The notes: generated by a model from the sequence alone, not told the origin. A stretch of 64,000 bases of DNA from Loktanella sp. (GCA_017390475.1 JAFPBO010000022.1:62001-126000), one strand, 5' to 3'. Positions 28,703 through 38,349 are shown, numbered from the stretch's first letter. Made by a program: numbers and translations.

Positions 28703-29536
28703 ATGGCACAGCTCAGCTTCGAAAGAAAATACCGGGTCCGTGGCGGGACCTTGGTAGGCGGAGATCTGTTCGACTTCTGGGTGGGGCCATTTTACGTTGG
28801 CTTCTTTGGAGTCGTGACGTTCTTTTTCGCCGTCCTTGGGACGATATTGATTTTTTATGGGGCCAGCCAAGGCCCGACCTGGAACCCGTGGTTGATTTCC
28901 ATCAACCCGCCGCCACTGGAATACGGCCTTGGGGCCGCGCCGTTGCTTGATGGTGGCTTGTGGCAGATCATCACGATCTGTGCGGTTGGCGCTTTCGTCG
29001 GCTGGATGATGCGCGAAGTCGAGATCTGCCGCAAGCTGGGCATCGGCTATCATGTGCCATTCGCGTTTGGCGTTGCAATTTTCGCCTATGTCACGCTGGT
29101 CATTATCCGCCCTGCGTTGATGGGTGCCTGGGGGCATGGATTTCCTTACGGAATTTTCAGCCACCTCGATTGGGTGAATAACGTGGGCTATGCCTACGGC
29201 AACTTCCACTACAATCCGGCGCATATGGTCGCGATCAGTTTCTTCTGGATCACGGCGGTTGCCTTGGCGCTGCACGGGTCGCTGGTTCTGTCCGCGGTCA
29301 ACCCGTCAAAAGGCTCCAAGACTATCGCATCACCCGACCATGAAGACACCTACTTCCGTGATCTGATCGGTTATTCGATCGGGCCGCTCGGTATCCACCG
29401 CCTGGGCCTGTTTCTGGCGCTGATGGCTGGTTTCTGGAGCGCGGTCTGTATCGTGATTTCCGGCACGATCTGGTTCGAAGAATGGATCGTCTGGTGGGAT
29501 TGGTACTATGAACTGCCTTGGTGGGTAGACCTGTAG
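28703..29536 (+). CDS. pufL: PufL, photosynthetic reaction centre L subunit
   Basis: 277 residues from the ATG at 28703, where the family N-terminus [17 protein letters not shown] begins and GGAG lies 7 bases upstream; an ATG two codons earlier is less likely. Five membrane helices. Special-pair/bacteriochlorophyll His are in [11 protein letters not shown]; the iron-ligand His are in LALHGSLVL and LGIHRLGLF. Type II reaction centre, inner membrane. Confidence 0.96.
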   Translation: MAQLSFERKYRVRGGTLVGGDLFDFWVGPFYVGFFGVVTFFFAVLGTILIFYGASQGPTWNPWLISINPPPLEYGLGAAPLLDGGLWQIITICAVGAFVGWMMREVEICRKLGIGYHVPFAFGVAIFAYVTLVIIRPALMGAWGHGFPYGIFSHLDWVNNVGYAYGNFHYNPAHMVAISFFWITAVALALHGSLVLSAVNPSKGSKTIASPDHEDTYFRDLIGYSIGPLGIHRLGLFLALMAGFWSAVCIVISGTIWFEEWIVWWDWYYELPWWVDL

Positions 29537-29549
29537 GAGGGTATGAAAA

Positions 29550-30476
29550 ATGGCTGAATATCAGAATATCTTCACACAAGTTCAGGTTCAGGGCCCCGCC
29601 GAGATGGGGGTGGTGGCAGATCCCACCACGATGAGCGAACGCACCAAAAGCGCGCGTTTCTCGACCCTGTTCGGCTTGTTTGGTAACGCACAGGTAGGTC
29701 CCGTTCATCTTGGGTCCTATGGATTGGTCGCCGTCATCGGCTTTGCGGCATGGTTTTTCATCATCGGGATGAATTTCTGGGCGCAGGTTGATTACAGCCC
29801 CGGTCTGTTCTTCCGGGATCTGTTCTGGCTGTCGCTGGAACCACCGGGACCACAATATGGCCTGGGCTTTGCACCACTGGCCGAAGGCGGATGGTGGCTG
29901 ATCGCCAGCTTCTTTTTTCTGGTCGGTTGCTGCGCCTGGTGGGTCCGGACCTATAACCGCGCCAGGGCGCTGGGGATGGGCCTGCATGTTGCATATGCCT
30001 TTGCCGCGTTGCTCTGGTTGATCTTTGTACTGAACCTGATCCGTCCGATCCTGCTGGGATCATGGAGCGAGGCCGTGCCTTACGGTATCTTTTCGCATCT
30101 GGACTGGACCAACCTGTTCTCGATCACGCATGGCAACCTGTTCTATAACCCGTTCCACGCGCTTTCGATTGCTTTCCTTTATGGCTCGGCTCTGCTGTTT
30201 GCCATGCATGGGGCGACGATACTGGCCGTCAGCCGCTTTGGCGGTGAACGCGAGATCGAACAGATCGTGGACCGTGGCACGGCATCTGAACGGGCCGCCT
30301 TGTTCTGGCGCTGGACCATGGGCTTTAACGCCACCATGGAAGGTATCCATCGTTGGGCCTGGTGGTTCGCTGTTCTGACACCGCTGACCGGCGGGATCGG
30401 GATCCTGCTGTCCGGCACCGTCGTGGACAACTGGTTTGTCTGGGCACAAATCCACGGCTATGCGCCGTTAGACTGA
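29550..30476 (+). CDS. pufM: PufM, photosynthetic reaction centre M subunit
   Basis: 308 residues. The M-subunit pattern is complete: iron-ligand His in [10 protein letters not shown] and GIHRWAWWF, the iron-ligand Glu in GGEREIEQI, and the special-pair His in [18 protein letters not shown] stands before the ATG, 13 bases after pufL. No cytochrome subunit gene (pufC) follows; the next gene is pufX-like. The reaction centre must therefore be re-reduced by a soluble or anchored cytochrome encoded elsewhere. Confidence 0.96.
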   Translation: MAEYQNIFTQVQVQGPAEMGVVADPTTMSERTKSARFSTLFGLFGNAQVGPVHLGSYGLVAVIGFAAWFFIIGMNFWAQVDYSPGLFFRDLFWLSLEPPGPQYGLGFAPLAEGGWWLIASFFFLVGCCAWWVRTYNRARALGMGLHVAYAFAALLWLIFVLNLIRPILLGSWSEAVPYGIFSHLDWTNLFSITHGNLFYNPFHALSIAFLYGSALLFAMHGATILAVSRFGGEREIEQIVDRGTASERAALFWRWTMGFNATMEGIHRWAWWFAVLTPLTGGIGILLSGTVVDNWFVWAQIHGYAPLD

Positions 30477-30484
30477 GGAGAGAG

Positions 30485-30763
30485 ATGATGAAAAACGACA
30501 ACATCCTCGACATGAGCAACAAAAGCAGGTTGTCCGCTGACGTGACTTTCCTGATGCTCAAGGGGGCGGGTTACGCAGCCATCGTGGTGATTGCGATCTG
30601 GTTCTTTATTGCGGCCTTTGCCTTGATCGGCCGCGCCCTGCCAGAAGAGGCCCGGATGGCGGCTGACCCGATCAACCGGCCAGCACCGGCCGTGGAAATG
30701 GTCGTCGAACCAGCGGCAGATGCGCCGGTGGCCGATGAAACTGCCCCGGTCGTTGCTGACTGA
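30485..30763 (+). CDS. pufX: PufX-like core-complex protein
   Basis: 92 residues. A short polar N-terminus precedes FLMLKGAGYAAIVVIAIWFF, which mirrors the PufX helix entry (MMKGAGWAGGVFF in Rhodobacter), then GRALPEEARMA corresponds to the GRMLP segment. The tail of about 40 residues is rich in Pro, Ala, Val and Glu (APAVEMVVEPAADAPVADE) and is longer than in Rhodobacter PufX. PufX opens the LH1 ring for quinone exchange and, in some species, dimerises the core. Position after pufM and before dxs supports the call. GAGGAGAG precedes the ATG. Confidence 0.83.
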   Translation: MMKNDNILDMSNKSRLSADVTFLMLKGAGYAAIVVIAIWFFIAAFALIGRALPEEARMAADPINRPAPAVEMVVEPAADAPVADETAPVVAD

Positions 30764-30772
30764 TAAACTATT

Positions 30773-30805
30773 GGATCAGGCAAATTGCGACGCCTTGCCT
30801 GATCC
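30773..30805 (+). terminator. Stem-loop 3' of pufX
   Basis: A perfect 11-bp stem GGATCAGGCAA/TTGCCTGATCC with an 11-base loop starts 9 bases after the pufX stop. It is not followed by a T-run, so it is more likely a 3' mRNA stabiliser or processing site for the puf transcript than a complete intrinsic terminator. The second, T-tailed hairpin lies about 85 bases further on. Confidence 0.65.
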
Positions 30806-30890
30806 TTCGCTGTCGGATCACCTTTCCCTGGTCGGTCCGTCATTGGGGCCCAAAACCCCAGTTCCCTTCCTGTTGGCTACAGGAGACTAG

Positions 30891-30927
30891 CGTCGCAAGC
30901 GGGTCACCCCACTTGCGACGTTTTTTT
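30891..30927 (+). terminator. Intrinsic terminator between pufX and dxs, 17 bases before the dxs start
   Basis: Arms CGTCGCAAG (30891-30899) and CTTGCGACG (30912-30920) form a 9-bp core stem, followed at once by TTTTTTT (30921-30927). It is a textbook rho-independent terminator for the puf transcript. The dxs ATG is at 30945, which leaves almost no room for a separate promoter, so dxs either depends on read-through or has a promoter inside the puf 3' region and is attenuated here. Confidence 0.82.
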
Positions 30928-30944
30928 ATAGCAAAGGTGCCGTC

Positions 30945-32879
30945 ATGACAAATCGCCCAATAACCCCGTTCCTGGATTCCATCGCTGGTCCTGCCGATTT
31001 GCGACGGATGAATGACACCGCCCTTGCAAATCTGGCCGACGATCTGCGCGCGGAAGTGATCTCTGCGGTATCGGAAACCGGTGGCCATTTGGGGTCGTCG
31101 CTGGGTGTGGTTGAACTGACCGTCGCCATTCACGCTGTATTTGATACGCCGCGTGATAAACTGATTTTTGATGTGGGCCACCAATGTTATCCACATAAGG
31201 TCCTGACCGGCAGGCGCGACCGTATCCGCACCCTGCGCCAGGAAGGCGGCTTATCCGGTTTCACCAAACGCGCCGAAAGCGAATATGACCCTTTCGGTGC
31301 GGCGCATTCCAGCACCTCGATTTCTGCTGCCCTTGGATTCACCGTGGGCCGCGATCTGGGCATGCCGACAGGTGACGCGATTGCCGTGATCGGCGACGGA
31401 TCGATCAGCGCGGGCATGGCCTATGAGGCAATGAACAACGCAGGGTCCGAAGGACGGCGGCTGTTCGTGATCCTTAATGACAACGAAATGTCAATTGCCC
31501 CGCCTGTAGGGGCGATGTCGAAATATCTGTCTGGCCTCTATGCCTCGCCTTTGGGCGACCTGCACAAGATGGCGGAAGGGTTTGAATCCGTTCTGCCCGG
31601 TCCGATCCGCGATCATGCCCGCCGCGCGCGGCAGTTGGTGACAGGTGTGCAATCGGGCAATGCCGGCACCTTGTTCGAAAGCCTTGGCTTTTCCTACATT
31701 GGCCCGATTGACGGCCACGACATGTCGCAGCTTTTACCGGTTCTACGCGCGGCCAAGACCCGTGCTACCGGCCCCGTGCTGATCCATGTCTGCACCAAGA
31801 AGGGCAAAGGCTATGCGCCCGCCGAACAAAGCGCCGATAAATACCACGGTGTTGCCAAGTTCAATGTGGCCAGCGGGGAACAGGCCAAATCGCGCCCCAA
31901 TGCGCCCAGCTATACCAAGATTTTCGGCACCGCCCTGACGGTTGAGGCGCAGCACGACCCACGCATCGTCGCCGTGACTGCCGCCATGCCGAACGGCACC
32001 GGCGTTGACATCATGGGCCAGAGGTTCAAGAACCGTGTGTTTGACGTGGGTATCGCGGAACAGCATGGCGTGACCTTTGCCGCAGGTATGGCAGCCAGCG
32101 GGCTGAAACCGTTCTGCGCAATCTATTCGACCTTTCTGCAACGTGGCTATGACCAGATCGTTCATGATGTGGCGCTTCAAAACCTGCCCGTGCGTTTCGC
32201 GATTGACCGCGCCGGGCTGGTGGGTGCCGATGGGCCGACCCATGCCGGATCGTTCGACATCGGATATCTGTCGGCTTTGCCCAATATGGTCGTCATGGCT
32301 GCGGGTGACGAGCTGGAACTGATGCATATGGTCCGCACTGCGGCCGATTACGACGCAGGTCCCATCGCGTTCCGTTATCCCCGCGGGGAAGGTGTCGGTT
32401 TGGCCCTGCCCGAACGCGGCGAGATCATCGAAATCGGCAAAGGCCGAATCCTGCAGGAAGGCAGCGACATCGCGCTTTTGTCCTTTGGCGCGCATCTGGA
32501 TGAATGCCGCAAAGCTGCCCGTCAGCTAGAGGCACAAGGCCTCACCGTCACCATCGCTGACGCGCGTTTTGCCAAACCGCTTGATCGCGCGCTGATCCGA
32601 CAGTTGCTGCGGCATCACAAGGCGCTGGTCACGGTGGAACAGGGCGCGCAGGGTGGCTTTGGTGCCATGGTCCTGCATGATCTGGCCAATGACGGCCTGC
32701 TTGACGGTCGCTGCCAGATCCGCACGATGACGCTACCAGACCGGTTTATCGACCACGCCGCCCCTGACGTGATGTATGCCGAGGCCGGGCTGACGGCGGT
32801 GGATATTGCTGCAACCGCGATGCAGGCGGCAAATGTCGGTTTTCGCAAGAACTCTGCGCCAAAGATACCTTTGCAATAG
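30945..32879 (+). CDS. dxs: 1-deoxy-D-xylulose-5-phosphate synthase
   Basis: 644 residues, full length. The thiamine diphosphate motif is [16 protein letters not shown], and the pyrimidine-binding region includes [18 protein letters not shown]. The enzyme condenses pyruvate and glyceraldehyde 3-phosphate as the first step of the MEP isoprenoid pathway, supplying carotenoid and phytyl chains. Location directly after pufX matches Rhodobacter. AAAGGTG is the ribosome site. Its expression must pass the terminator just upstream. Confidence 0.95.
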   Translation: MTNRPITPFLDSIAGPADLRRMNDTALANLADDLRAEVISAVSETGGHLGSSLGVVELTVAIHAVFDTPRDKLIFDVGHQCYPHKVLTGRRDRIRTLRQEGGLSGFTKRAESEYDPFGAAHSSTSISAALGFTVGRDLGMPTGDAIAVIGDGSISAGMAYEAMNNAGSEGRRLFVILNDNEMSIAPPVGAMSKYLSGLYASPLGDLHKMAEGFESVLPGPIRDHARRARQLVTGVQSGNAGTLFESLGFSYIGPIDGHDMSQLLPVLRAAKTRATGPVLIHVCTKKGKGYAPAEQSADKYHGVAKFNVASGEQAKSRPNAPSYTKIFGTALTVEAQHDPRIVAVTAAMPNGTGVDIMGQRFKNRVFDVGIAEQHGVTFAAGMAASGLKPFCAIYSTFLQRGYDQIVHDVALQNLPVRFAIDRAGLVGADGPTHAGSFDIGYLSALPNMVVMAAGDELELMHMVRTAADYDAGPIAFRYPRGEGVGLALPERGEIIEIGKGRILQEGSDIALLSFGAHLDECRKAARQLEAQGLTVTIADARFAKPLDRALIRQLLRHHKALVTVEQGAQGGFGAMVLHDLANDGLLDGRCQIRTMTLPDRFIDHAAPDVMYAEAGLTAVDIAATAMQAANVGFRKNSAPKIPLQ

Positions 32880-32963
32880 GGGGCAGGGCAGAGAAAAGTC
32901 GCCTGCCGTTGAAACCTTTTTGATCCTAATTACTTGGTATGGGGCAACCAAGGAGAAACCGAG

Positions 32964-33221
32964 ATGAAGAATACGTTCCTCTACGGCGCTGTCGCCGCCG
33001 TCCTGACCGCCACACCGCTGTTGGCAGATATGCCACCACCCGACAATGCGTTACCACTGTCAGAGATTGTCGCGATGATTGAACAATCGGATGACATTCG
33101 CTGGATTGACGAGATTGACTGGGACGACGACGGCTATTGGGAAGTGGAATACTACACTGTCGATAACCGCCGCGTCTCTGCCAAGATTGACCCGGTGTCG
33201 GGGCAAACGCTGGCCCGGTAA
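32964..33221 (+). CDS. Small secreted PepSY-like protein
   Basis: 85 residues with a signal peptide (TFLYGAVAAVLTATPLLA). The mature part fits a single PepSY-type repeat: LSEIVAMIEQSDDIRWIDEIDWDDDGYWEVEYYT followed by KIDPVSGQTL. It is very acidic and periplasmic. PepSY modules are often linked to peptidase control or metal/redox membrane systems. The start at 32964 follows AAGGAG. No close partner is evident; the neighbour on the right is on the other strand. Confidence 0.7.
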   Translation: MKNTFLYGAVAAVLTATPLLADMPPPDNALPLSEIVAMIEQSDDIRWIDEIDWDDDGYWEVEYYTVDNRRVSAKIDPVSGQTLAR

Positions 33222-33264
33222 CGTGGCAGGGTGACGGGGCGGGCAATGACCGCCCCAGACTTTC

Positions 33265-34341
33265 CTATTCGTGACGATTACCAAGCGCATCATCGGGCAT
33301 GCCGGTGTAAAGCGCGCTGTCTTTGTACCATCCAACCAGAAACCGCACGATCACGCCCATCACCGCCGCCAATGGCACAGCCACAATCGCGCCGATAAAG
33401 CCGAACAAGGTGCCAAAGGCGGTTACGGCAAAGATCATCCAGACCGGATGTAGATTGACAGCACTGCCCACCATGCGCGGGACCATGATCTCGCTTTCCA
33501 CGAATAGGCCCACGGCATAGATCGCGCCGACAGCGGCGATCCAGATCGGGTCATCCCAGAATTGCCAGATCGCAGCTCCCATGCCTAATGACGTGCCGAT
33601 GAACATGCCGACATAGGGGATGAATGACACCGCCCCGGTGACGACCCCGACAATCAGCGCGAATGGCAGCCCGATCAGCGTCAAGGCAGTGCTGTAATAT
33701 CCCATCAAAATCACGCAAACCAGTGACTGCCCTCGGATATAGCCCGACAGCGTTGTGTCGATATCGCGGGCAAGACGACGCCAGGTCGGGGCGCTGGGAC
33801 GTGGCAACAGGTTATCGACGGTCTTGATCAGTTTGGGAAAATCGATCAGCAGATAGACTGTCACTACCGGCATCACGACCCAGAACAGCAGGATTGAGAG
33901 CAAGCCGGACAGGCCCTGTGCCAGTGTGCCAACCTGATTAGCCAGATTTTCGCGTGCCCATTCGATCAGATTTTGCGGTTCGACCTCGGCATCCTGCATC
34001 GGGGCGGCGACGGCCTCTGGCAGGAAGTCCTCGATCCAAACTTGCGCTTCTTCGATGCTGTCGGGCAGGGCGTCGAATAGCTCCCCGGCCTGCGCTACGA
34101 TAATCGGAACCAGCGTGGCGATCATCGCCAGCAGCGCGCCGAAAGTGACCAGCGCCACTAGCAGGGCCGCCCAGCCGCGCGCCATGCCCTTTGCCACCAG
34201 TTTGCGCACGATTGGTTCAAGGAAATAGGCCAGCACGAAAGCAATCACAAAGGGCAGCAGCATCGGGGCCAGTAACCACAACAAAAGGCCAGCCAGAATG
34301 GCCAAACCGGCCCAGGCAAAGATCATCCAGGAAAGGCGCAT
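33265..34341 (-). CDS. AI-2E family transporter (PerM-like)
   Basis: 358 residues with about eight membrane helices and the central periplasmic/cytoplasmic loop of the family. The signature SFIPYVGMFIGTSLGMG and the final GAIVAVPLAAVMGVIVRF are typical of AI-2E/PerM permeases. Transport substrate unknown; some members are Na+/H+ antiporters or autoinducer exporters. It lies 24 bases downstream of the small cox-operon membrane protein, so it may be on the same transcript. Confidence 0.82.
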   Translation of the reverse strand: MRLSWMIFAWAGLAILAGLLLWLLAPMLLPFVIAFVLAYFLEPIVRKLVAKGMARGWAALLVALVTFGALLAMIATLVPIIVAQAGELFDALPDSIEEAQVWIEDFLPEAVAAPMQDAEVEPQNLIEWARENLANQVGTLAQGLSGLLSILLFWVVMPVVTVYLLIDFPKLIKTVDNLLPRPSAPTWRRLARDIDTTLSGYIRGQSLVCVILMGYYSTALTLIGLPFALIVGVVTGAVSFIPYVGMFIGTSLGMGAAIWQFWDDPIWIAAVGAIYAVGLFVESEIMVPRMVGSAVNLHPVWMIFAVTAFGTLFGFIGAIVAVPLAAVMGVIVRFLVGWYKDSALYTGMPDDALGNRHE

Positions 34342-34365
34342 TGACGGTTCCTTTTGGGTAGCAGA

Positions 34366-34665
34366 CTAGCAGCTGGTTGAAATGGCGACCGGAAAGAGTG
34401 TGAAAGCCGTGGCTACCAGCCCGATCCATGCGCCGTAGTACGGCCAGCGCTGGCTTAGCGCGGGACCTTCCGGCAAGGCTCTGAACAAGGGCACAAAGGC
34501 CGCAAGACCCAGACCCCAGGCGACGATCAGCAACAGCCTTGCGCCTTGCCCCAAGCCTTCGGGGCCGGGCACGCTGGCGCAGACGACACCATGCAGCCCA
34601 TAGACCAGCGTAAAGGTTGCCGCCCAGATCATCGGTCCGGCCAGTGTCAGGGCAAGCCATCTCAT
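34366..34665 (-). CDS. 99-residue membrane protein at the end of the cox operon
   Basis: From the ATG at 34665, which overlaps the coxA-C stop as ATGA, the protein has three hydrophobic segments (LTLAGPMIWAATFTLVYGLHG, LLLIVAWGLGLAAFVPLF, YYGAWIGLVATAFTLFPVA). The longer frame from 34740 is rejected. The coupling and size suggest a small accessory subunit or assembly factor of the oxidase. I do not recognise a named family. Confidence 0.65.
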   Translation of the reverse strand: MRWLALTLAGPMIWAATFTLVYGLHGVVCASVPGPEGLGQGARLLLIVAWGLGLAAFVPLFRALPEGPALSQRWPYYGAWIGLVATAFTLFPVAISTSC

Positions 34666-37193
34666 GCCAGCACCTGTGCCGTCAGAATGATCATTGCCAG
34701 TACTGCGGTGGCGGCTGTGAACCCTTGCCACGCCCGCCAACCCGGATGCGCGCCACGCGTCAGGCCATCAATCTCACCGCGTGCATGTTGGTTGGCTACA
34801 AAAGCCGCCATGCCGGTGGCTACGATCATATGCAGCGCGACATAACCCGCCACCACGGCGCGCAACGCGTCACGGGTGTGCAATGTCGGGTCATCCATCT
34901 GGGTTAGCGTAAGCCAGACCAGCACGATCAAAGCAACGCCGTTCAAAGCCACACCCAGCATCGCCGCCCCGCGCGTTGCCCCTGTTGAGGCCCAGGCGGC
35001 GCTGATCAATGCGACCGCCATGATCCCCATGCCGATCAGGGTGGCCAGATTCTCTGCCCCGGCAATTCCTGGTGCTGGCCCTTGTGTGACCACCGACAAA
35101 AACGCCAGACCAAAGATCAAGGATGCAAAAAGTGTGCCATCCGCCACCAGCAGGGCATTCAACCCGCTTTGCGCAAGGCTTTGCCGCGCGCGGTGATGTA
35201 TAGGTAAAGTCGTTCCCGGCGCAACCTCGACCGGCGCCAGATCACCCTCGGGCGCCATGCCGCGCGCCCAGAGCCAGATGAAAGCCGCGACCGGGATCAG
35301 GGCGAAAGCCGCGACCAGATACAGGCTGGCCAGCATCAGTAGGACAAAGGCGCAAATACTGGCCGACAGCACCAGCGGCAGCGCTGTATTCCCCGGAAGG
35401 ATCGCGACATGATCCGGGGCGGCACCTATGGCACGGGTCACCAACAACTCGCGCCTGTTGCGTGGCGCGCCGGGCAAGGTACCTTCGCCACGCGCCAGCG
35501 GCATAATGACATCGCGTGCGGGCCTGTCCAGATGCTGCAGCGTCGGCAAAGAGGCGTAATTGTAGTTCGGCGACGGGATCGGCATTGCCCATTCCAATGT
35601 GGGCGCTTCCCATGGATCGCGTTTTTCGCGTTTGCCCAAGGTGATGTGCAACAGCAGATCCAGTGCGAACATCGCAAAGCCGATAGTCAGCACAAAGCCA
35701 AAGACAGAACTGGTCAGATTCAGCCAGACCCATTCAGGATTGTCCGGATAGACATCAACCCGGCGCGGCATGCCCAGCAGACCGGTCAGATGCATGATAA
35801 AGAACGTGCCGTGAAAGCCGATCAGGATGACCCAGAACGCCGTTTCACCCAGTCCCTTGATCCGCGATTTTCCGGTGATCAGCGGCATCCAATAGGTCAC
35901 TGCCGCCATCATTGGAAAGACGAAGCCGCCGATCAGTACGTAATGCAGATGCGCCGTGACAAAGGCGGTATCATGCGCCTGCCAGTTGAACGGAACGATC
36001 GCCAGCATTACGCCGGTCAATCCACCCATCACGAAAGTCAGGAAGAACCCAAGGATGTGATACATCGGCAGATGCAATTGTGGCTGGCCTTTCCACATCG
36101 TCCCGATCCATGCAAAGACCTGCACCGCCGTCGGCACCGCCACCAGGACCGAAGCGGCTGAGAAAAAAGCCAGCGCCATATGCGGTATGCCCACAGTGAA
36201 CATGTGATGGACCCATAGTCCAAAGGACAGGAAGACAAGACCAAGGACAGCGGCAACAATCGCGCCATAGCCAAGGATTTTCGTCCGGCACATCACTGGA
36301 ATGATCATTGACATTGCCCCCGCAGCGGGCAGAAAGATGATGTAAACCTCTGGATGACCAAACAGCCAGAACAGATGCTGCCACAAAAGCGGATCACCCC
36401 CGCGCGCAACGTCGAAGAAAGGCCAGTCAAAGGCGCGTTCCAGTTCCAGCAGGATGGACCCGGCGATCAGCGGCGGGAAACCCACCAACATCATCGCGCT
36501 GGTGCCCAGCATGTACCAAGCGAAGAGCGGCATCTCTGTCAGCTTCATACCTGGTGCGCGCTGGCGCAGGATGGTCACGGTAATCTCGACTGCTGCGGCG
36601 ATTGCGGAAATTTCGACAAATGTCACCCCCAGCAGCCAGACATCGGCATTGATACCGGGGCTGTGGGCGGCGCTCGACAGCGGGGTATACATGAACCAGC
36701 CGTCACGCGGGGCAACGCCGAATAGCAGCGCTGTCAACATAATCAGCCCGCCAAACAAGTAACACCAATAGCCAAGCGCGGTCAGCCGGGGGAACGCCAT
36801 GTCGCGAGTACCCAGCAGTTTGGGCAACAGCCAGATCGCCAGCCCTTCCAACATCGGGATCGCGAAAAGGAACATCATGATGCTGCCATGCATCGTGAAA
36901 ATCTGGTTGTAGATCTCGGTATCCAGAAACGCACCATTGTGGGTGGCCAGCTGTGCCCGGATCAGCATCGACAGAATGCCGCCGATCGCAAAGAAGACGA
37001 AAGCCGTCGCCATGAACCGCAGGCCCAATGTGCTGTGGCTGACGGCGGTGATCTGACCCCAGATGCCTTTGTCATTGGCCCAGACCCGCGACAATTCACG
37101 GTGCAGGCGCAAGGCGCGTTGTGGCGGATTGCGCGGGATATCGGTACTGCGGCTGCTTTCCTGCTCTGCGGCCGTAAAGGTCGTGTCACTCAT
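34662..37193 (-). CDS. Cytochrome c oxidase, fused subunits I and III
   Basis: 843 residues. Residues 1 to about 540 are subunit I: heme a His in FTMHGSIMMF (102) and HLHYVL (417), CuB His and cross-link Tyr in FGHPEVYII (280-284), CuB His pair in WVHHMFTVG (329-330), heme a3 His at 415. The proton-entry Asp (D131) and E282 are kept. The position of the K-channel lysine is Gln 358 (VPTAVQVFAW) and the Asn pair after D131 is Thr-Ala (FPRLTALG). Residues about 640-843 are subunit III-like helices. Inner-membrane terminal oxidase; ATGA overlaps on both sides. Confidence 0.9.
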   Translation of the reverse strand: MSDTTFTAAEQESSRSTDIPRNPPQRALRLHRELSRVWANDKGIWGQITAVSHSTLGLRFMATAFVFFAIGGILSMLIRAQLATHNGAFLDTEIYNQIFTMHGSIMMFLFAIPMLEGLAIWLLPKLLGTRDMAFPRLTALGYWCYLFGGLIMLTALLFGVAPRDGWFMYTPLSSAAHSPGINADVWLLGVTFVEISAIAAAVEITVTILRQRAPGMKLTEMPLFAWYMLGTSAMMLVGFPPLIAGSILLELERAFDWPFFDVARGGDPLLWQHLFWLFGHPEVYIIFLPAAGAMSMIIPVMCRTKILGYGAIVAAVLGLVFLSFGLWVHHMFTVGIPHMALAFFSAASVLVAVPTAVQVFAWIGTMWKGQPQLHLPMYHILGFFLTFVMGGLTGVMLAIVPFNWQAHDTAFVTAHLHYVLIGGFVFPMMAAVTYWMPLITGKSRIKGLGETAFWVILIGFHGTFFIMHLTGLLGMPRRVDVYPDNPEWVWLNLTSSVFGFVLTIGFAMFALDLLLHITLGKREKRDPWEAPTLEWAMPIPSPNYNYASLPTLQHLDRPARDVIMPLARGEGTLPGAPRNRRELLVTRAIGAAPDHVAILPGNTALPLVLSASICAFVLLMLASLYLVAAFALIPVAAFIWLWARGMAPEGDLAPVEVAPGTTLPIHHRARQSLAQSGLNALLVADGTLFASLIFGLAFLSVVTQGPAPGIAGAENLATLIGMGIMAVALISAAWASTGATRGAAMLGVALNGVALIVLVWLTLTQMDDPTLHTRDALRAVVAGYVALHMIVATGMAAFVANQHARGEIDGLTRGAHPGWRAWQGFTAATAVLAMIILTAQVLA

Positions 37194-37846
37194 TGCTCTG
37201 TCTCGCTCGGATCAGGGGGCCAGTCGGCATGCGCTTGCACGGAAAACCGCATGCCCGCATGGTCCAGCCCGCAGAATTCGGCGCAAAGCCCTTCATACGT
37301 GCCCGGCATATCCGCCTGCAGTCGGGTGCGGTTGGTGCGGCCGGGGATCGCATCCATCTTGCCAGCCAGTCGCGGCACCCAGAAGGAATGGATCACATCC
37401 TGCGAGGTGATCAGCACATCAACCGGCCGGCCCGCAGGGATATGCAACAGATCGGTCGTTTCAACTACGCTGCCGTCCGGTGTTTCATAAGCAAAAGCCC
37501 AGCCCCATTGAAACGCATGAGCGCGCACGGTGACTGCGTCATCATTGCGCGGCTGGATGCGTTCACCGACCCAGAGCCCTGCGCCCAAAAGCAAGGTCAG
37601 AACGACCATCGAAAACCACAGCCCCATGCCATGTGTCCAGACCCTTGGTCGCGTTTCTGACGGGCGGCGAAAACCCAAAGCGATCAGCACGACCACCATG
37701 GCGGTGATTAGACCGGCGCCCACCAGCATAACCCACCACAGCCAGGCAATATCTGTCGCTACCGGCCCGGCGGGGGCCAATGCTGATAGCGGCGTGTCGC
37801 AACCAGCGACCAGCAGGGTGGGGGCTAGGAAAACAGCGCGCTTCAT
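37190..37846 (-). CDS. coxB: Cytochrome c oxidase subunit II
   Basis: About 218 residues from the ATG at 37846, which overlaps the upstream stop as ATGA. A lipobox-like VAGC lies near residue 16, so it may be a lipoprotein. Two membrane helices follow (WLWWVMLVGAGLITAMVVVLIALG and WFSMVVLTLLLGAGLWVG). The CuA site is complete: His in VIHSFWVP and CAEFCGLDHAGM. It takes electrons from cytochrome c. No fused cytochrome c domain is present. Confidence 0.88.
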   Translation of the reverse strand: MKRAVFLAPTLLVAGCDTPLSALAPAGPVATDIAWLWWVMLVGAGLITAMVVVLIALGFRRPSETRPRVWTHGMGLWFSMVVLTLLLGAGLWVGERIQPRNDDAVTVRAHAFQWGWAFAYETPDGSVVETTDLLHIPAGRPVDVLITSQDVIHSFWVPRLAGKMDAIPGRTNRTRLQADMPGTYEGLCAEFCGLDHAGMRFSVQAHADWPPDPSETEQ

Positions 37847-38349
37847 AGTGGGTCCCATCGTGATGGCAGTTGGTTGCCGCGCGGCTCCTGCATGAAATCG
37901 GGAAAAATCGCGCTGATATCCTGTAGCCCCGGCTTGGCCAGCACCAGAAACAGTACCAGCCCGATCAGCGGGATGATCCCCAGCAGGGCCAGCCCGACAG
38001 GCGGCAGTCGAAAGGTTCCGCGGCCTTCGCCGGCCTGCACGATCAGATGGCCCAGCCAGATGTGCAGCAGCACCATACTCGCGACCGCAATCAGCTTGGC
38101 CATCATCCAGACATCCAGCACCTCCAATGCGAAAATCAGCACTGTACCGCTGCTGACCGCAATCACGGCAGCGGGTGAAAGGGCGCAGGTATAGCTGTAA
38201 TGTGTCAGCCAGCGGAATTCGGTGAAACCGGCCTGTGTTTTAATCTCGTCCCGACGGCCATAGATATGCATCATGACAGGCAGCAAAATCAGCCCTGCGC
38301 ACCAGGCCGACAGCGCCGTAATATGTAGCGCCTTGACGATGGCGATCAT
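37843..38349 (-). CDS. CopD/HemJ-like integral membrane protein
   Basis: 168 residues from the ATG at 38349 (ATGA overlap with the ctaG stop); the frame upstream of it is non-coding in character. It has four or five helices with conserved His in KALHITALSAWCAGL and VLLHIWLGHLIV, as in CopD-type copper import proteins and the HemJ-like UPF0093 group. In an oxidase operon, copper delivery or heme handling is the likely job. The exact family needs a profile search. Confidence 0.65.
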   Translation of the reverse strand: MIAIVKALHITALSAWCAGLILLPVMMHIYGRRDEIKTQAGFTEFRWLTHYSYTCALSPAAVIAVSSGTVLIFALEVLDVWMMAKLIAVASMVLLHIWLGHLIVQAGEGRGTFRLPPVGLALLGIIPLIGLVLFLVLAKPGLQDISAIFPDFMQEPRGNQLPSRWDPL

